NCBI GenBank assembly: GCA_040386235.1 | Contig: JAZKGA010000001.1 | Span: 1 to 64,000 of the forward strand | Direction: 5' to 3' | Source: JAZKGA01 sp040386235 | Lineage (GTDB): Bacteria > Pseudomonadota > Alphaproteobacteria > Micavibrionales > Micavibrionaceae | DNA: 64,000 bases | Part shown: positions 1-8,778 of the stretch, piece after piece | Layout: each line of letters begins with the position of its first letter | Position numbering within the stretch: position 1 is the stretch's first letter | The notes under the pieces: generated by a model | Seen by the model: the letters and a program-made list of their open reading frames with translations, nothing else | What the model was told of the DNA's origin: nothing | Database searches by the model: none | Translations under genes and position numbers: made by a program

Positions 1-303
<303 letters not shown>

Positions 304-684
304 TTGATCTCAAAACTCTCTTTACACCCTGTACCGGGTGCAAAGGAATTGTATATAAGAACCTGCTGTATTGCATAACGTACAGAGAATACGCATATGC
401 AGCAGATCCATTTGTCGTGCTATCAATGCACGTGACTGCTGCCTGCGCTTCTCTTCTTTCAAACTAACGATGTTCAATAACCATGCTTTTCGGCCCACCC
501 TTAAGTGGGTTTAAACAAGAAGCTTTTGGCTTCCAATCTTCCGATCAGCGAATGTCCGTTTGTTTATCACTCTCGAAACATTCCGTCAACACCGTTTTTG
601 CGTTTATTCAAACTTTTTTCTGCGTCTCTTGCGAGGGCTCCGTTTCCGGAAAAAGCTTGGCGCATTGCGGTGCCGAGGAGCCGT
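304..684 (-). promoter_or_regulatory. rrn leader (pre-16S) region
   Basis: About 380 bases lie between the rrn promoter and the mature 16S start, with no convincing gene. A hairpin at 321-344 (arms TTTGCACCC and GGGTGTAAA on the transcript) sits immediately upstream of 16S, where processing stems usually lie. A second small hairpin is at about 497-512. The leader is where boxA-type antitermination signals are expected, but I could not pick a convincing boxA. The open frames here, such as 216-467, run through rRNA and are not genes. Confidence 0.55.
561..589 (-). promoter_or_regulatory. possible second rrn promoter (P2)
   Basis: On the minus strand, TTGACG (584-589) and TAAACA (561-566) are separated by 17 bases, about 100 bases downstream of the stronger promoter. 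Tandem rrn promoters are common in bacteria. The -10 element is weak, so this is tentative. Confidence 0.35.
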
Positions 685-713
685 TTTCTATACGGACGAA
701 ACTTTAGTGTCAA
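685..713 (-). promoter_or_regulatory. rrn promoter (P1)
   Basis: On the minus strand a perfect -35 TTGACA (708-713) is followed by TATAGA (687-692) after 15 bases, or by TAGAAA (685-690) after 17 bases. It reads toward the 16S gene and lies downstream of the tRNA-Met terminator, so the rRNA operon has its own start. The -35 sits in an ATGTTGACA context that recurs at two other promoters in this window (8802-8810 and 44576-44584). Confidence 0.65.
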
Positions 714-810
714 CATTAAAACGTAAGAAAAAGTAAACTTTTGGAACTTTTTTCCGCAAACCGTTTTAAAACAAAGCGATACATTACAATGTATTTCTGA
801 GCCCAGAACT

Positions 811-831
811 GAAAAACCCCCTTGCGGGGGC
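811..831 (-). terminator. rho-independent terminator after tRNA-Met
   Basis: The transcript reads GCCCCC, GCAA loop, GGGGG, then TTTTTC. It lies 14 bases past the tRNA 3' end and separates the tRNA transcript from the rrn promoter. Confidence 0.8.
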
Positions 832-844
832 TTTTCTTTTACAT

Positions 845-919
845 TGGTGGCTGGAGAGGGATTTGAACCCCCGACCAAGGGATTATGATTCCCCTGCTCT
901 ACCGCTGAGCTACCCAGCC
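845..919 (-). tRNA. tRNA-Met (anticodon CAT)
   Basis: The 75-base cloverleaf fits well. The acceptor GGCTGGG pairs with TCCAGCC, the D-arm is GCTC/GAGC, the anticodon stem is GGGGA/TCCCT with loop ATCATAA, the T-loop is TTCAAAT, and ACCA is encoded at the 3' end. The G1-C72 pair argues against an initiator tRNA. Anticodon CAT could also belong to tRNA-Ile2 with a lysidine-modified C34, but the GGGGAATCATAATCC arm resembles alphaproteobacterial elongator tRNA-Met, which I prefer. It stands alone, upstream of a 16S gene rather than inside the rrn operon. Confidence 0.93.
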
Positions 920-1004
920 ATTATTCCAATAATGTCGGCTCAAGACGCGGCTATATGAAGGGGAATACGCGCTTTTGTCAAGCAGTGATTCTGCCGCAAA
1001 ACGA

Positions 1005-1862
1005 TCAGGCGTTATAGCGGTTCTGCTGGTTATGCATGGCGCGGGCAAAACGGGCCCAGCCATCCTCAGGTTGCGACAATTCGTTAATCAGAACCGGATT
1101 GGCAATATAGGCCTGGGCCACAGCGATCGGAATCGGTGCCTTAGCCCCTGTCGTGCGCGTAAAGAATCGGGTGAATGGATCGTCTGCCTTGGATGGGGCA
1201 ACGGCCAGTAGCGTTTGGGGCGCGGCACCCGTCGGCGCCCCGTTAAACTTCTGGGCAAAATTGGCATAGACCTCGCCCACCGTCTTGGCGCGGCCTTTGT
1301 CATCATAGAAAACCGAGCGATTAGAGCGTGCCGCCTGCGGCAGAATCTCAGCCGCCGTGGCATAGGGCGTTTTCTGTGCGGCTTCCAGGAACTGCCCTGC
1401 ACCGCTGGCACCCAGGAAATGCGCCATATAAAGGTCTGTCCCGTTCAGGCTTTCGGCTGGACGGTTCAATTGCTGTGCCAAAGAATCACGATTCTCGGCG
1501 GCAAATTCTGCCGCCATCAGGGAAGAAACCGCCGGATCCTGACGTAAGGCCAGGATGCTGCGCTTTGCCCCCATATTGGCCACACCGTTCGAATCGGTAA
1601 TCTGGCTGGCATATCCGCCCAGGCCGTGCTTCTCGCCATATTTGCGCATCATGTCCAGCCATGTGCCTTCGGTGAACTGAAACAAGCCGGTTGCGGAGCT
1701 GGTGGACGCCTTTACATCAGGGCGGAAACTGCTTTCCACCTTGGCTTGCTGCATCAAATAGCCGAAATCAACACCCGTGCGGGCGCTGGCCGTCTGGATG
1801 GCAGAAGTAACTCTGCCCCCGGCTTGCTGCATCAGCTTTTGAATGTTTTGCGTCCCTTGCAT
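1005..1862 (-). CDS. lytic transglycosylase (SLT domain) family protein
   Basis: This 285-residue protein has a lysozyme-like SLT fold at about residues 28-130. The likely catalytic glutamate is E43, in KVESSFRPDVKA, followed by the family motif ATGLFQFTEGTW. Such enzymes cut the MurNAc-GlcNAc bond of peptidoglycan. No clear signal peptide is present, and the N-terminus enters the domain almost at once, which resembles flagellar-type or secreted-by-other-route transglycosylases. The C-terminal half (about 150-285) is unassigned and rich in Ala and Pro. The start has no obvious ribosome-binding site. It is divergent from the acyl-CoA dehydrogenase, with 53 bases between the two starts. Confidence 0.8.
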   Translation of the reverse strand: MQGTQNIQKLMQQAGGRVTSAIQTASARTGVDFGYLMQQAKVESSFRPDVKASTSSATGLFQFTEGTWLDMMRKYGEKHGLGGYASQITDSNGVANMGAKRSILALRQDPAVSSLMAAEFAAENRDSLAQQLNRPAESLNGTDLYMAHFLGASGAGQFLEAAQKTPYATAAEILPQAARSNRSVFYDDKGRAKTVGEVYANFAQKFNGAPTGAAPQTLLAVAPSKADDPFTRFFTRTTGAKAPIPIAVAQAYIANPVLINELSQPEDGWARFARAMHNQQNRYNA

Positions 1863-1915
1863 GTAAAAACACTATGCACATAGCGTGCCAATTCTTTTTG
1901 TGGCAGAATCACACT

Positions 1916-3658
1916 ATGCCTGACTATACCGCCCCGATTGCCGATATGCGTTTCCTGCTTTCCACCGTTCTGCCGCTTGATCCGGCAGCCGTGGATGAAG
2001 GGATGCGCGACGCGATATTGGAAGAGGCCGGCAAACTGGCCCGCGACGTCCTGTCACCCTTGAACGCCACAGGCGACAAACATGGCGCACGCTTAAGCGA
2101 TGACGGGGTCGTAACAACCGCAAAAGGATGGCTGGAAGCCTATACGCAATATCAACAAGGCGGCTGGAACGCAGTTCCATTCAGCCCCGATCATGGCGGC
2201 CAGGGCCTTCCCTGGGCCATGGCCTTCCCGCTTCAGGAAATGTGGCAATCGGCCAACATGGCCTTTGGCCTGTGCCCCCTGCTAAACCAGGGCGCGGTTG
2301 AGGCGCTGACCCATTACGGGACGGACGATCAGAAATCGCTGTACCTTCCCAAGCTGATTACAGGCGAATGGACCGGCACGATGAATTTAACCGAGCCGCA
2401 AGCAGGATCCGATCTGGCCGCATTGCGCGCCCGCGCCGAACCGATGGGTGACGGTACATACAAGATTACAGGCCAGAAAATCTTCATCACCTATGGCGAA
2501 CATGATTTAACGCCCAATATCCTGCATCTGGTCCTGGCCCGCCTGCCCGATGCGCCGGACGGGGTAAAGGGCATCAGCCTGTTCCTGGTGCCGAAATTCC
2601 TGGTAAACGCCGATGGCAGTTTGGGTGCGCGGAACGATGTGCGCTGTGTCGGCCTGGAACACAAGCTGGGTATTCATGCCTCCCCCACCTGTACCATAAG
2701 TTTTGGCGATACCGGCGGCGCGATCGGGACATTGGTGGGCGAAGCGAATGGCGGCCTGAAAGCCATGTTTGCAATGATGAACAATGCCCGCCTGTCGGTG
2801 GGATTACAGGGTGTCGCAATTGCCGAGCGGTCGTTACAGGCCGCGATCCACTTCACCCATGACCGGGTGCAAGGTCGCCATATCGCCACCCAGGCGACGG
2901 GGCCGATTCTGCACCACGCCGATGTGATGCGGATGATTCTGCGGATGCAGGCGCTGACAATGGCCGGACGTGCCCTGACATATCAGGCCGCAAGTTGGCT
3001 GGATAACCAACAGACGGAAGTGGACGTGCTGACACCTATCGTCAAATCATGGTGTACTGACCTGGCACAGGACGTGACCTCTCTGTCCATCCAAATCCAT
3101 GGCGGCATGGGGTATATTGAGGAAACAGGCGTCGCGCAGTTCTTCCGCGATGCGCGCATTCTGCCGATTTACGAAGGCACAAACGGTATCCAGGCGAACG
3201 ACCTGGTGTTTCGCAAGGTATTGCGCGACAAAGGCGCTGCCCTGACCTCTATTTTAGACAGTGTCACGCAGGTTGCTCAAACCCTGGCTGATGATAACAG
3301 CCTTGGCGACGATGGTGCCGCGTTGGCAGGCGGATTACAGGCCGCCACTGCCGCCACGCGCCAAAGCCTGGCGCATGTGCTGGCCAGCGATGATCCGCAC
3401 AAGCAGGCGGCGATTGCCAGCCCGTTTTTAAACCTGTGCGGAATTACATTGGGTGGCTGGATGATGGGCCGACGGATGTTGTTTGCCGGTAATGCCCTGG
3501 CAAACGGGCCGGATCATGATGGATTCTACGCCCACCAGGTATTGCTGGGCCGGTTTTATGCCGACCACATCCTGCCGCAAGCCTTAGGCCTGGCGCACAC
3601 TGTGCGTCACGGCGACGTGTCCGTCGCGTCCTGCCTACCGGGCGCGATCAGGGTGTAG
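1916..3658 (+). CDS. acyl-CoA dehydrogenase, DmdC-like subfamily
   Basis: This 580-residue flavoenzyme oxidises an acyl-CoA to the trans-2-enoyl-CoA. Its length and N-terminus (MPDYTAPIADMRFLL) match the long family that includes 3-methylmercaptopropionyl-CoA dehydrogenase DmdC. The motif MNLTEPQAGSDLA lies near residue 160 and GGMGYIEETG near 395. The probable catalytic base is E420 in IYEGTNGIQ. An upstream in-frame ATG at 1874 would add 14 residues unlike the family, so 1916 is chosen. No DMSP-pathway partners lie nearby, so the true substrate (fatty acyl-CoA or methylthio-acyl-CoA) cannot be told. Its end overlaps the convergent gene by 24 bases. Confidence 0.85.
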   Translation: MPDYTAPIADMRFLLSTVLPLDPAAVDEGMRDAILEEAGKLARDVLSPLNATGDKHGARLSDDGVVTTAKGWLEAYTQYQQGGWNAVPFSPDHGGQGLPWAMAFPLQEMWQSANMAFGLCPLLNQGAVEALTHYGTDDQKSLYLPKLITGEWTGTMNLTEPQAGSDLAALRARAEPMGDGTYKITGQKIFITYGEHDLTPNILHLVLARLPDAPDGVKGISLFLVPKFLVNADGSLGARNDVRCVGLEHKLGIHASPTCTISFGDTGGAIGTLVGEANGGLKAMFAMMNNARLSVGLQGVAIAERSLQAAIHFTHDRVQGRHIATQATGPILHHADVMRMILRMQALTMAGRALTYQAASWLDNQQTEVDVLTPIVKSWCTDLAQDVTSLSIQIHGGMGYIEETGVAQFFRDARILPIYEGTNGIQANDLVFRKVLRDKGAALTSILDSVTQVAQTLADDNSLGDDGAALAGGLQAATAATRQSLAHVLASDDPHKQAAIASPFLNLCGITLGGWMMGRRMLFAGNALANGPDHDGFYAHQVLLGRFYADHILPQALGLAHTVRHGDVSVASCLPGAIRV

Positions 3659-4108
3659 GCGCATGCAGCGTTGCTGTGCCATTGTCATTTGGCGTTGAAT
3701 CGCCAACGGCATGTCATCATCATAACGCCGCGTTAACTCTCCCATTTCCTTGGCATAGCAGACACAGAAATCCAGCTGGCTGGATTTATCCTGACGTGGG
3801 AATTGCTGGCAACGCTGGAAATTCTGTCCGGCGATCCGCTCTTTATCCACGCAATTTTGCGACTTTTCCGCGATTATGATCGCCACATCGCGGTCGTCCC
3901 GCCGCATCCGTGCATCATAAATATACGCAGCCAGGCAGCCACAATGGTACCGCGTGGATTGCACGACATTGGCGCGGCATGACTGGTCATAGGCCTGAGC
4001 CTCAGCATGATAGCGTAAAACATCGTCCTTATCGGCACGCGCCGTAACGGGAAAAAGCAGGATAATAAGGGCCAGGATAGGCAGCAAACCGCGAGAAAAA
4101 TAAGTCAT
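3635..4108 (-). CDS. small secreted cysteine-rich protein, function unknown
   Basis: The predicted 157-residue protein begins MTYFSRGLLPILALIILLF, a clear Sec signal peptide with probable cleavage after VTARA. The mature part holds about eight cysteines, including pairs in HCGCLAA and DFCVCYA, which suggests disulfide bonds in the periplasm. I do not recognise a domain. A start 39 bases upstream is possible but would bury the signal peptide, so the internal ATG is chosen. It overlaps the end of the acyl-CoA dehydrogenase on the other strand. Confidence 0.6.
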   Translation of the reverse strand: MTYFSRGLLPILALIILLFPVTARADKDDVLRYHAEAQAYDQSCRANVVQSTRYHCGCLAAYIYDARMRRDDRDVAIIIAEKSQNCVDKERIAGQNFQRCQQFPRQDKSSQLDFCVCYAKEMGELTRRYDDDMPLAIQRQMTMAQQRCMRLHPDRAR

Positions 4109-4147
4109 ACACACAGGGTACGCCAAGACACCTGGATTGCGCCACAT

Positions 4148-4177
4148 AAAAAAAGGCGGGTTGCCCCGCCCTTTTTG
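4148..4177 (-). terminator. rho-independent terminator
   Basis: GGCGGG, a TTGC loop and CCCGCC are flanked by A7 and T5, so it can work in either direction. It ends the 4191-4805 transcript and isolates the downstream cysteine-rich gene. Confidence 0.75.
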
Positions 4178-4190
4178 AAATTTGGATCAC

Positions 4191-4805
4191 TTACTTTGTG
4201 CCGAACAACTTTTCGATAAAGCTGCGTTTCGATGGGCCTTTTAGATTGGCGAAATTCGGGGCCTGGCCACCGTTTTGATTGGTGCCGCTGCCCTGCATTT
4301 GCCGCATGCGGTCTTGCAGACGTTTTTGGCGAATGGCCTCGTCACGACGATCGCGTTCAGCAAGCTGGGTTTTTAAGTCTTCTGCTTGTTTCTGGCTGTA
4401 CTGGCTGGTCAACAAAACTTGCTGGGCCTGTTTTTGCCACTCATCCCGCTGCGACTTCATGTCTTCGATGCTTTGATTGTTGACGAACACTTGATCTTCC
4501 AGCATCCGCACCCGCATCCGCAGGCGCTCCATTTCCAGCATGGCTTGCGCCCGTTCGATTTCCGCTTTCACAATGTCGGCTGGCGCGGTTTTCGCATCCT
4601 TGCCTTTCGCAGCAGCAGGGATTGAGCCCGATGACGTCAACCCAAATACGCGGTCCAGTTCCGATACGTCGATCAAACGGCGTCCGTTTTCATCGACCTC
4701 GTAAGACAGCTTCCGTGCATTCATCGCGCGCTGGATTGTTGATTTTGAACGACCTGTAATTTCACTTGCGCGTTGCGCACCGACCTTGGCCATATCTGTC
4801 CCCAT
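4191..4805 (-). CDS. helix-turn-helix protein with long coiled coil (plasmid entry-exclusion protein 1-like)
   Basis: Residues about 5-55 form a MerR/excisionase-like DNA-binding head (RASEITGRSKSTIQRAMNARK) followed by IDVSELDRVFGL. Residues about 80-165 are a highly charged coiled coil rich in Glu, Arg, Gln and Met. The tail ends in a basic segment, KRSFIEKLFGTK. This layout resembles the proteins annotated 'entry exclusion protein 1' on small mobilisable plasmids, and it also recalls KfrA-type partition proteins. That assignment rests on memory of the family and is uncertain. The start could be the second Met, 12 bases downstream. No plasmid mobility or replication genes surround it. Confidence 0.6.
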   Translation of the reverse strand: MGTDMAKVGAQRASEITGRSKSTIQRAMNARKLSYEVDENGRRLIDVSELDRVFGLTSSGSIPAAAKGKDAKTAPADIVKAEIERAQAMLEMERLRMRVRMLEDQVFVNNQSIEDMKSQRDEWQKQAQQVLLTSQYSQKQAEDLKTQLAERDRRDEAIRQKRLQDRMRQMQGSGTNQNGGQAPNFANLKGPSKRSFIEKLFGTK

Positions 4806-4887
4806 CTTTATGGTGTGATAAGATTATGTCTTCTGGTTAGCACACTCACGACCGTCTTGGCAAACAAAACTTAGTGACGGGGATGAA

Positions 4888-5649
4888 TCATCCACCGTTT
4901 GCCATGCGATCGTTCAGCAAGCGGGTCAAACGCTGCCACTGCGCACTTGAAAACAGGTGGGCATACAAGAACGGCAACCAGCCATTTTTGCGCCATTTCA
5001 GGAATTCTGCGTCTGGCAGATCGGCCAGCTTGGCTTCATCCACAATCTGGAAACCAGCGAATTGCAGTTTTTTATCGCCTGGAACGGTAATTTCCGCCTG
5101 ACGATCAACCAACAGGCCGGATTGCGCCAATTCCGCACTGAACGCCAGCGTCTGTTGCGCGGCAGCGTGATAGGATTTGCAGAATTCCAGCGCGTTGCTG
5201 GACAATTGCGACGGACCATTCTTATCATCAAAGAACCCTTGCCCTTCACCCTTATGCAGGACGGTTTGCGGCGTATCATCGATGCACAATGTCAACTGAC
5301 CGCCATCCTGACCTTCTGAGAATATAAACGGATAACGTCGAATGTAAGACGGAATATAGGCGTCAGACAGCCATTCAGACTTGGCATTCAAAAACAGATT
5401 TTCGTTGTCGCGCAGGCCGATCAGGGCCACAGGCGTCGCACGGCCATCAGGTGAAAAAGCGATTGGGTAGAAATGGCAGATTTGCGGCATTTCGATCACG
5501 TTAATCGGCACAGCGTTCGCGGTCTTGGTAAAGCTGAAATCTAGCGCTGCGTTTAATTTCCAATCCTTGTGCGCGGCGGCATCCAAGGCGACAGGATTCT
5601 TATAGAACAAAGGCAGGTTTGTGTTTGGATTTTCAGTTTTGGTGGCCAT
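4888..5649 (-). CDS. SapC family protein
   Basis: The 253-residue protein fits the SapC family, named after an S-layer-associated gene of Campylobacter. Supporting stretches are LPLFYKNPVALDAAAHKDW, the FYPIAFSPDG segment near residue 60, and the family-typical C-terminal LAGFQIVDE-like region (here FAGFQIVDEAKLADL). No signal peptide is visible. Proteins of this family are widespread in Alphaproteobacteria and their biochemical role is unknown. A strong ribosome-binding site (AAGGA) precedes the ATG. No S-layer gene is evident nearby. Confidence 0.8.
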   Translation of the reverse strand: MATKTENPNTNLPLFYKNPVALDAAAHKDWKLNAALDFSFTKTANAVPINVIEMPQICHFYPIAFSPDGRATPVALIGLRDNENLFLNAKSEWLSDAYIPSYIRRYPFIFSEGQDGGQLTLCIDDTPQTVLHKGEGQGFFDDKNGPSQLSSNALEFCKSYHAAAQQTLAFSAELAQSGLLVDRQAEITVPGDKKLQFAGFQIVDEAKLADLPDAEFLKWRKNGWLPFLYAHLFSSAQWQRLTRLLNDRMANGG

Positions 5650-5764
5650 CTTTTTTTCCTTGTCTTAAAAAGCTGCCACAGCATGGCATACCACCCCAGA
5701 CAAGACAATAGCCGCTATCGGTCATCCCAACAGGCGGCTATAACAGTCAGTTATAATATGTGTA

Positions 5765-6079
5765 TTACAGCGGCTTTATATCCGATGGTTTTGGCGGGGA
5801 CACCTTTTTCGCAGCCCATTCAAATTTTATGTCCGTACCATCTTTGTACTCTATGGATGCAATACACTTTTCCCCTGCCTTCCATACATCGACTTCTTCA
5901 GCCCCTGCCTGAGAGATCTTTTTGGCCTGCGCCACATCACTAAATTCAGCAAAACAACCTTGACTATCTTTTTCTTGCTGCTCTTTAATTTCAGGATAGC
6001 GTGCATAACCCATCACTGCGCCGCCAATTATCCATACCAGAACAAGCGATCCGCAGCCGCTATTACCTTCATTGCTCAT
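5765..6079 (-). CDS. small single-pass membrane protein, function unknown
   Basis: A 104-residue protein with an N-terminal hydrophobic segment (about residues 9-26, CGSLVLVWIIGGAVMGYA) acting as anchor or uncleaved signal. A charged domain of about 75 residues follows, with two cysteines (near 42 and 72). The ribosome-binding site AAGGGAG is well placed, which supports a real gene. I recognise no family. Confidence 0.6.
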   Translation of the reverse strand: MSNEGNSGCGSLVLVWIIGGAVMGYARYPEIKEQQEKDSQGCFAEFSDVAQAKKISQAGAEEVDVWKAGEKCIASIEYKDGTDIKFEWAAKKVSPPKPSDIKPL

Positions 6080-6184
6080 GTAATACTCCCTTGAGGCGCT
6101 TTATTAACATATTAATCTAGAAATGACCCTATTCTTAGAACGTTGATACGTCAACTCTTAAATTCCCCCCTTTGCATCTTTCCC

Positions 6185-6213
6185 TTGAAATGCGTATGGT
6201 GCGGCACGATTAT
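6185..6213 (+). promoter_or_regulatory. putative ugd promoter
   Basis: TTGAAA (6185-6190) and GATTAT (6208-6213) are 17 bases apart, placing transcription start about 15 bases before the ugd ATG. Confidence 0.4.
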
Positions 6214-6234
6214 TAACGGAAGGAACAGGAAACC

Positions 6235-7542
6235 ATGAAAATCGGGGTTGTAGGGACAGGATATGTCGGACTGGTGTCCGGCGTTTGCTTTGCTGAACTG
6301 GGGTTTGACGTCTGCTGCCTTGATACTGATGCGGACAAGATTGCGCGTTTAAAACACGGCCAATCCCCCATTTACGAACCCGGTTTGGAAGAGGTGCTGG
6401 CCCAGCAGATTGCCGCAAACCGCATCACTTTTACCACTGATATTCAAGAGGCCGTGCGCGACGCGGATGCCATTTTCATTGCGGTCGGCACCCCACCCCG
6501 TCCCGATGACGGCCATGCCGACATGAAATATGTGCACCAGGCCGCGCGCGATATCGCCGGTGCCCTGGATCATTACGCGGTCATCGTCACAAAATCGACT
6601 GTGCCGGTGGGGACGGCGCGGGACATTACGGCGATCATGCGGGACATCAACCCGCAATTGGAATTTGATGTATGTTCAAACCCTGAATTCCTGCGCGAAG
6701 GCGCGGCCATCGACGACTTTCGTCATCCTGACCGGGTGGTGATCGGCGTGGACAGCCAGCGCGCACGCGATGTGATGACCGCCTTATACAGCCCGCTGAC
6801 AGACCGCAAAGTCCCGTTGGTGATGACATCGCCTGAAACATCCGAACTGATTAAATACGCGGCCAACGCCTTCCTGGCGACCAAGATCACCTTTATTAAT
6901 GAGATCGCCAATTTGTGCGAAGCCACCGGGGCGAATGTTCAGGACGTTGCCCACGGCATGGGGATGGACAGCCGCATTGGCGCGAAATTCCTGCAGGCGG
7001 GTCCAGGATATGGCGGATCATGCTTCCCCAAAGACACGCTGGCCCTGGCCCAAACAGGTCGGAAATACGGTGCACCACAACAGATTGTAGAGGCCGTGGT
7101 CCGCACCAATGCCGAACGGCAGGCCAGCATGGCCGACCGTATTATTGCCGCGTGCGGCGGATCGGTTCAGGGCAAAACTATCGGCATATTGGGCCTGGCG
7201 TTCAAGGCGAATACCGATGATATGCGCGAAGCGCCGTCCCTGACCATCTTACCCCTGCTGACCCAGGCAGGCGCGACCTTGCGAGCCTATGATCCCATTG
7301 CGATGGACAATGCCAAGCCCTTCCTGCCCGACACAATCACTTATTGCAGCGATGCGTATGATACGGCGAAAGACTGCGCAGCCTTGGTGATCCTAACCGA
7401 ATGGGATGATTTTAAAGCCTTGGACTTTGCCCGCCTGAAACAAACGATGGCCCGTCCATGCCTGATTGACCTGCGTAATCTCTATCACCCGCCGGTCAGT
7501 CCGGATTTCACTTACCTATCGATTGGCCGCCCTCATGGATAA
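6235..7542 (+). CDS. ugd: UDP-glucose 6-dehydrogenase
   Basis: The 435-residue enzyme oxidises UDP-glucose to UDP-glucuronate with two NAD+, supplying precursors for capsule, exopolysaccharide or LPS sugars. The N-terminal Rossmann motif is GTGYVGLVSGVCFAELG. The central family signature includes SNPEFLREG. The catalytic cysteine is C263 in GYGGSCFPKDT. The C-terminal UDP-binding domain includes GLAFKANTDDMREAPS. The start is supported by a GGAAGGA ribosome-binding site. cysQ begins inside its last codons (8-base overlap), so the two are cotranscribed. Confidence 0.96.
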   Translation: MKIGVVGTGYVGLVSGVCFAELGFDVCCLDTDADKIARLKHGQSPIYEPGLEEVLAQQIAANRITFTTDIQEAVRDADAIFIAVGTPPRPDDGHADMKYVHQAARDIAGALDHYAVIVTKSTVPVGTARDITAIMRDINPQLEFDVCSNPEFLREGAAIDDFRHPDRVVIGVDSQRARDVMTALYSPLTDRKVPLVMTSPETSELIKYAANAFLATKITFINEIANLCEATGANVQDVAHGMGMDSRIGAKFLQAGPGYGGSCFPKDTLALAQTGRKYGAPQQIVEAVVRTNAERQASMADRIIAACGGSVQGKTIGILGLAFKANTDDMREAPSLTILPLLTQAGATLRAYDPIAMDNAKPFLPDTITYCSDAYDTAKDCAALVILTEWDDFKALDFARLKQTMARPCLIDLRNLYHPPVSPDFTYLSIGRPHG

Positions 7543-8341
7543 CCTGCCCCGCATTCTGCAATACATGCCCGCGCTGTGCGCCCAGGTCCGCCGCGTGGCG
7601 ATTGCCGCGGGCGAGGCCTGTATGGATCATTTCCAGCCCGGCGGGATGAGCGATGGGATAACCACCAAAACCGACGGCTCGCACGTAACCCTGGCCGATA
7701 TGGCGAGTGAGGCGATTATTGCCAAGGGCCTGGCTGAGATTGCCCCCGGCATTTTAATGGTGGGTGAAGAAGGGGTGAGTGCCGGCAACGGGCCAACCAC
7801 ATTGGACGGGCACGACTATTACTGGCTGGTTGATCCGCTGGATGCCACCGCGGCCTTTATCAAAGGCTTGCCTGATTTCTCGGTCAATATTGCCCTGATG
7901 CATCATCATCAACCTATCCTGGGCGTTGTTTATGGCCCTCATAACGGCGAGATGTATGCCGCGCATGGCCCCGGCACAGCCATTAAATGGACGCTGGACA
8001 ATCCGCGTGACAAGCCGATCAAGGTCCGGCAACCGCCCAGTGCCGGGCTGACCGTCATGACGTCGATTTTTTACACGTCGCCAAAAATGGACAAATTTCT
8101 GGAAGAATACAAAGTCGAAAAAACCATTCGTCGTGGCAGTGCGTTGAAATTCTGCGCCATTGCTGCGGGTAAAGCCGATTTGTACCCGCGCCTGGGGCCG
8201 ACTTGCGAATGGGACACAGCGGCGGGCGATGCTATTTTACGTGCCGCGGGTGGGCAGATTTTGACCATGGACGGTGCCCCCCTGACCTATGGCAAGATCG
8301 ACCAGAATTTCGTCAATCCCGGATTTATTGCGCAGGGATAA
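7535..8341 (+). CDS. cysQ: 3'(2'),5'-bisphosphate nucleotidase (CysQ-like inositol monophosphatase family)
   Basis: The 268-residue metal-dependent phosphatase likely hydrolyses 3'-phosphoadenosine 5'-phosphate to AMP, clearing a by-product of sulfate assimilation. The metal-binding motifs are GEEG (near residue 80) and WLVDPLDATAAF, the family's DPxDGT box with Ala in place of Gly, plus CEWDTAAGDAIL near the C-terminus. The ATG at 7535 overlaps the ugd stop and gives the family N-terminus; a start at 7466 would lie inside ugd. Its end overlaps the convergent gene by 17 bases. Confidence 0.85.
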   Translation: MDNLPRILQYMPALCAQVRRVAIAAGEACMDHFQPGGMSDGITTKTDGSHVTLADMASEAIIAKGLAEIAPGILMVGEEGVSAGNGPTTLDGHDYYWLVDPLDATAAFIKGLPDFSVNIALMHHHQPILGVVYGPHNGEMYAAHGPGTAIKWTLDNPRDKPIKVRQPPSAGLTVMTSIFYTSPKMDKFLEEYKVEKTIRRGSALKFCAIAAGKADLYPRLGPTCEWDTAAGDAILRAAGGQILTMDGAPLTYGKIDQNFVNPGFIAQG

Positions 8342-8771
8342 ATTTCCAGTTTTGGTCCAGTGGCATCTGCCCTGGTGCCCATGTCACCATTTTACCATTC
8401 GGCAAGACAGCTTCACATGTCATGGTGACGCCGTTAAAAGCGGCCTGAACGTCAGGAATACTGGGATCCAAGGCCCGCGCATCCGTTAGACTGCCGGCGC
8501 AAGCCCGAAACAATAATGCGCCGTATTGATCACGTTGAGCCTTAAGGACAGGGACTGTTTCCACGGGCAGCGCATTTTGCGCCCCGTTCTCGCCCGATGC
8601 GCGATTGACGGCCATTTGAACGGTCGTACCCGAAAGCATTATTAAACTTACTCCGAATAAAAATTTAGGAAAAGAGGTATGACGCAAATCATCGGGGATT
8701 CGCCCCACAGCCAGAAAAGCCGGCATCATAAGGCGCTGCAGTTGTTCGCGGGATTTCTGGCGATTAATCAT
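8325..8771 (-). CDS. hypothetical membrane-anchored protein
   Basis: A predicted protein of 148 residues with one hydrophobic segment (about residues 39-57, FLFGVSLIMLSGTTVQMAV). The probable soluble domain after it holds two cysteines and a Trp-rich end (MVTWAPGQMPLDQNWKF). I recognise no family. A TTG start 18 bases upstream is possible, but the strong promoter at 8779-8807 would start transcription almost exactly at the chosen ATG, implying a leaderless or near-leaderless message. Confidence 0.55.
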   Translation of the reverse strand: MINRQKSREQLQRLMMPAFLAVGRIPDDLRHTSFPKFLFGVSLIMLSGTTVQMAVNRASGENGAQNALPVETVPVLKAQRDQYGALLFRACAGSLTDARALDPSIPDVQAAFNGVTMTCEAVLPNGKMVTWAPGQMPLDQNWKFIPAQ

Positions 8772-8778
8772 GCGAATT

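Noticed and set aside
845..919. Initiator tRNA-fMet or tRNA-Ile2 in place of elongator tRNA-Met
   Set aside because: Initiator is excluded by the G1-C72 pair. Ile2 cannot be fully excluded, but the anticodon arm resembles elongator Met.
5710..5743. Hairpin with ATAGCCGC/GCGGCTAT arms as a terminator of the 5765-6079 gene
   Set aside because: The loop is long (18 bases) and no T run follows, so it does not qualify as a rho-independent terminator.
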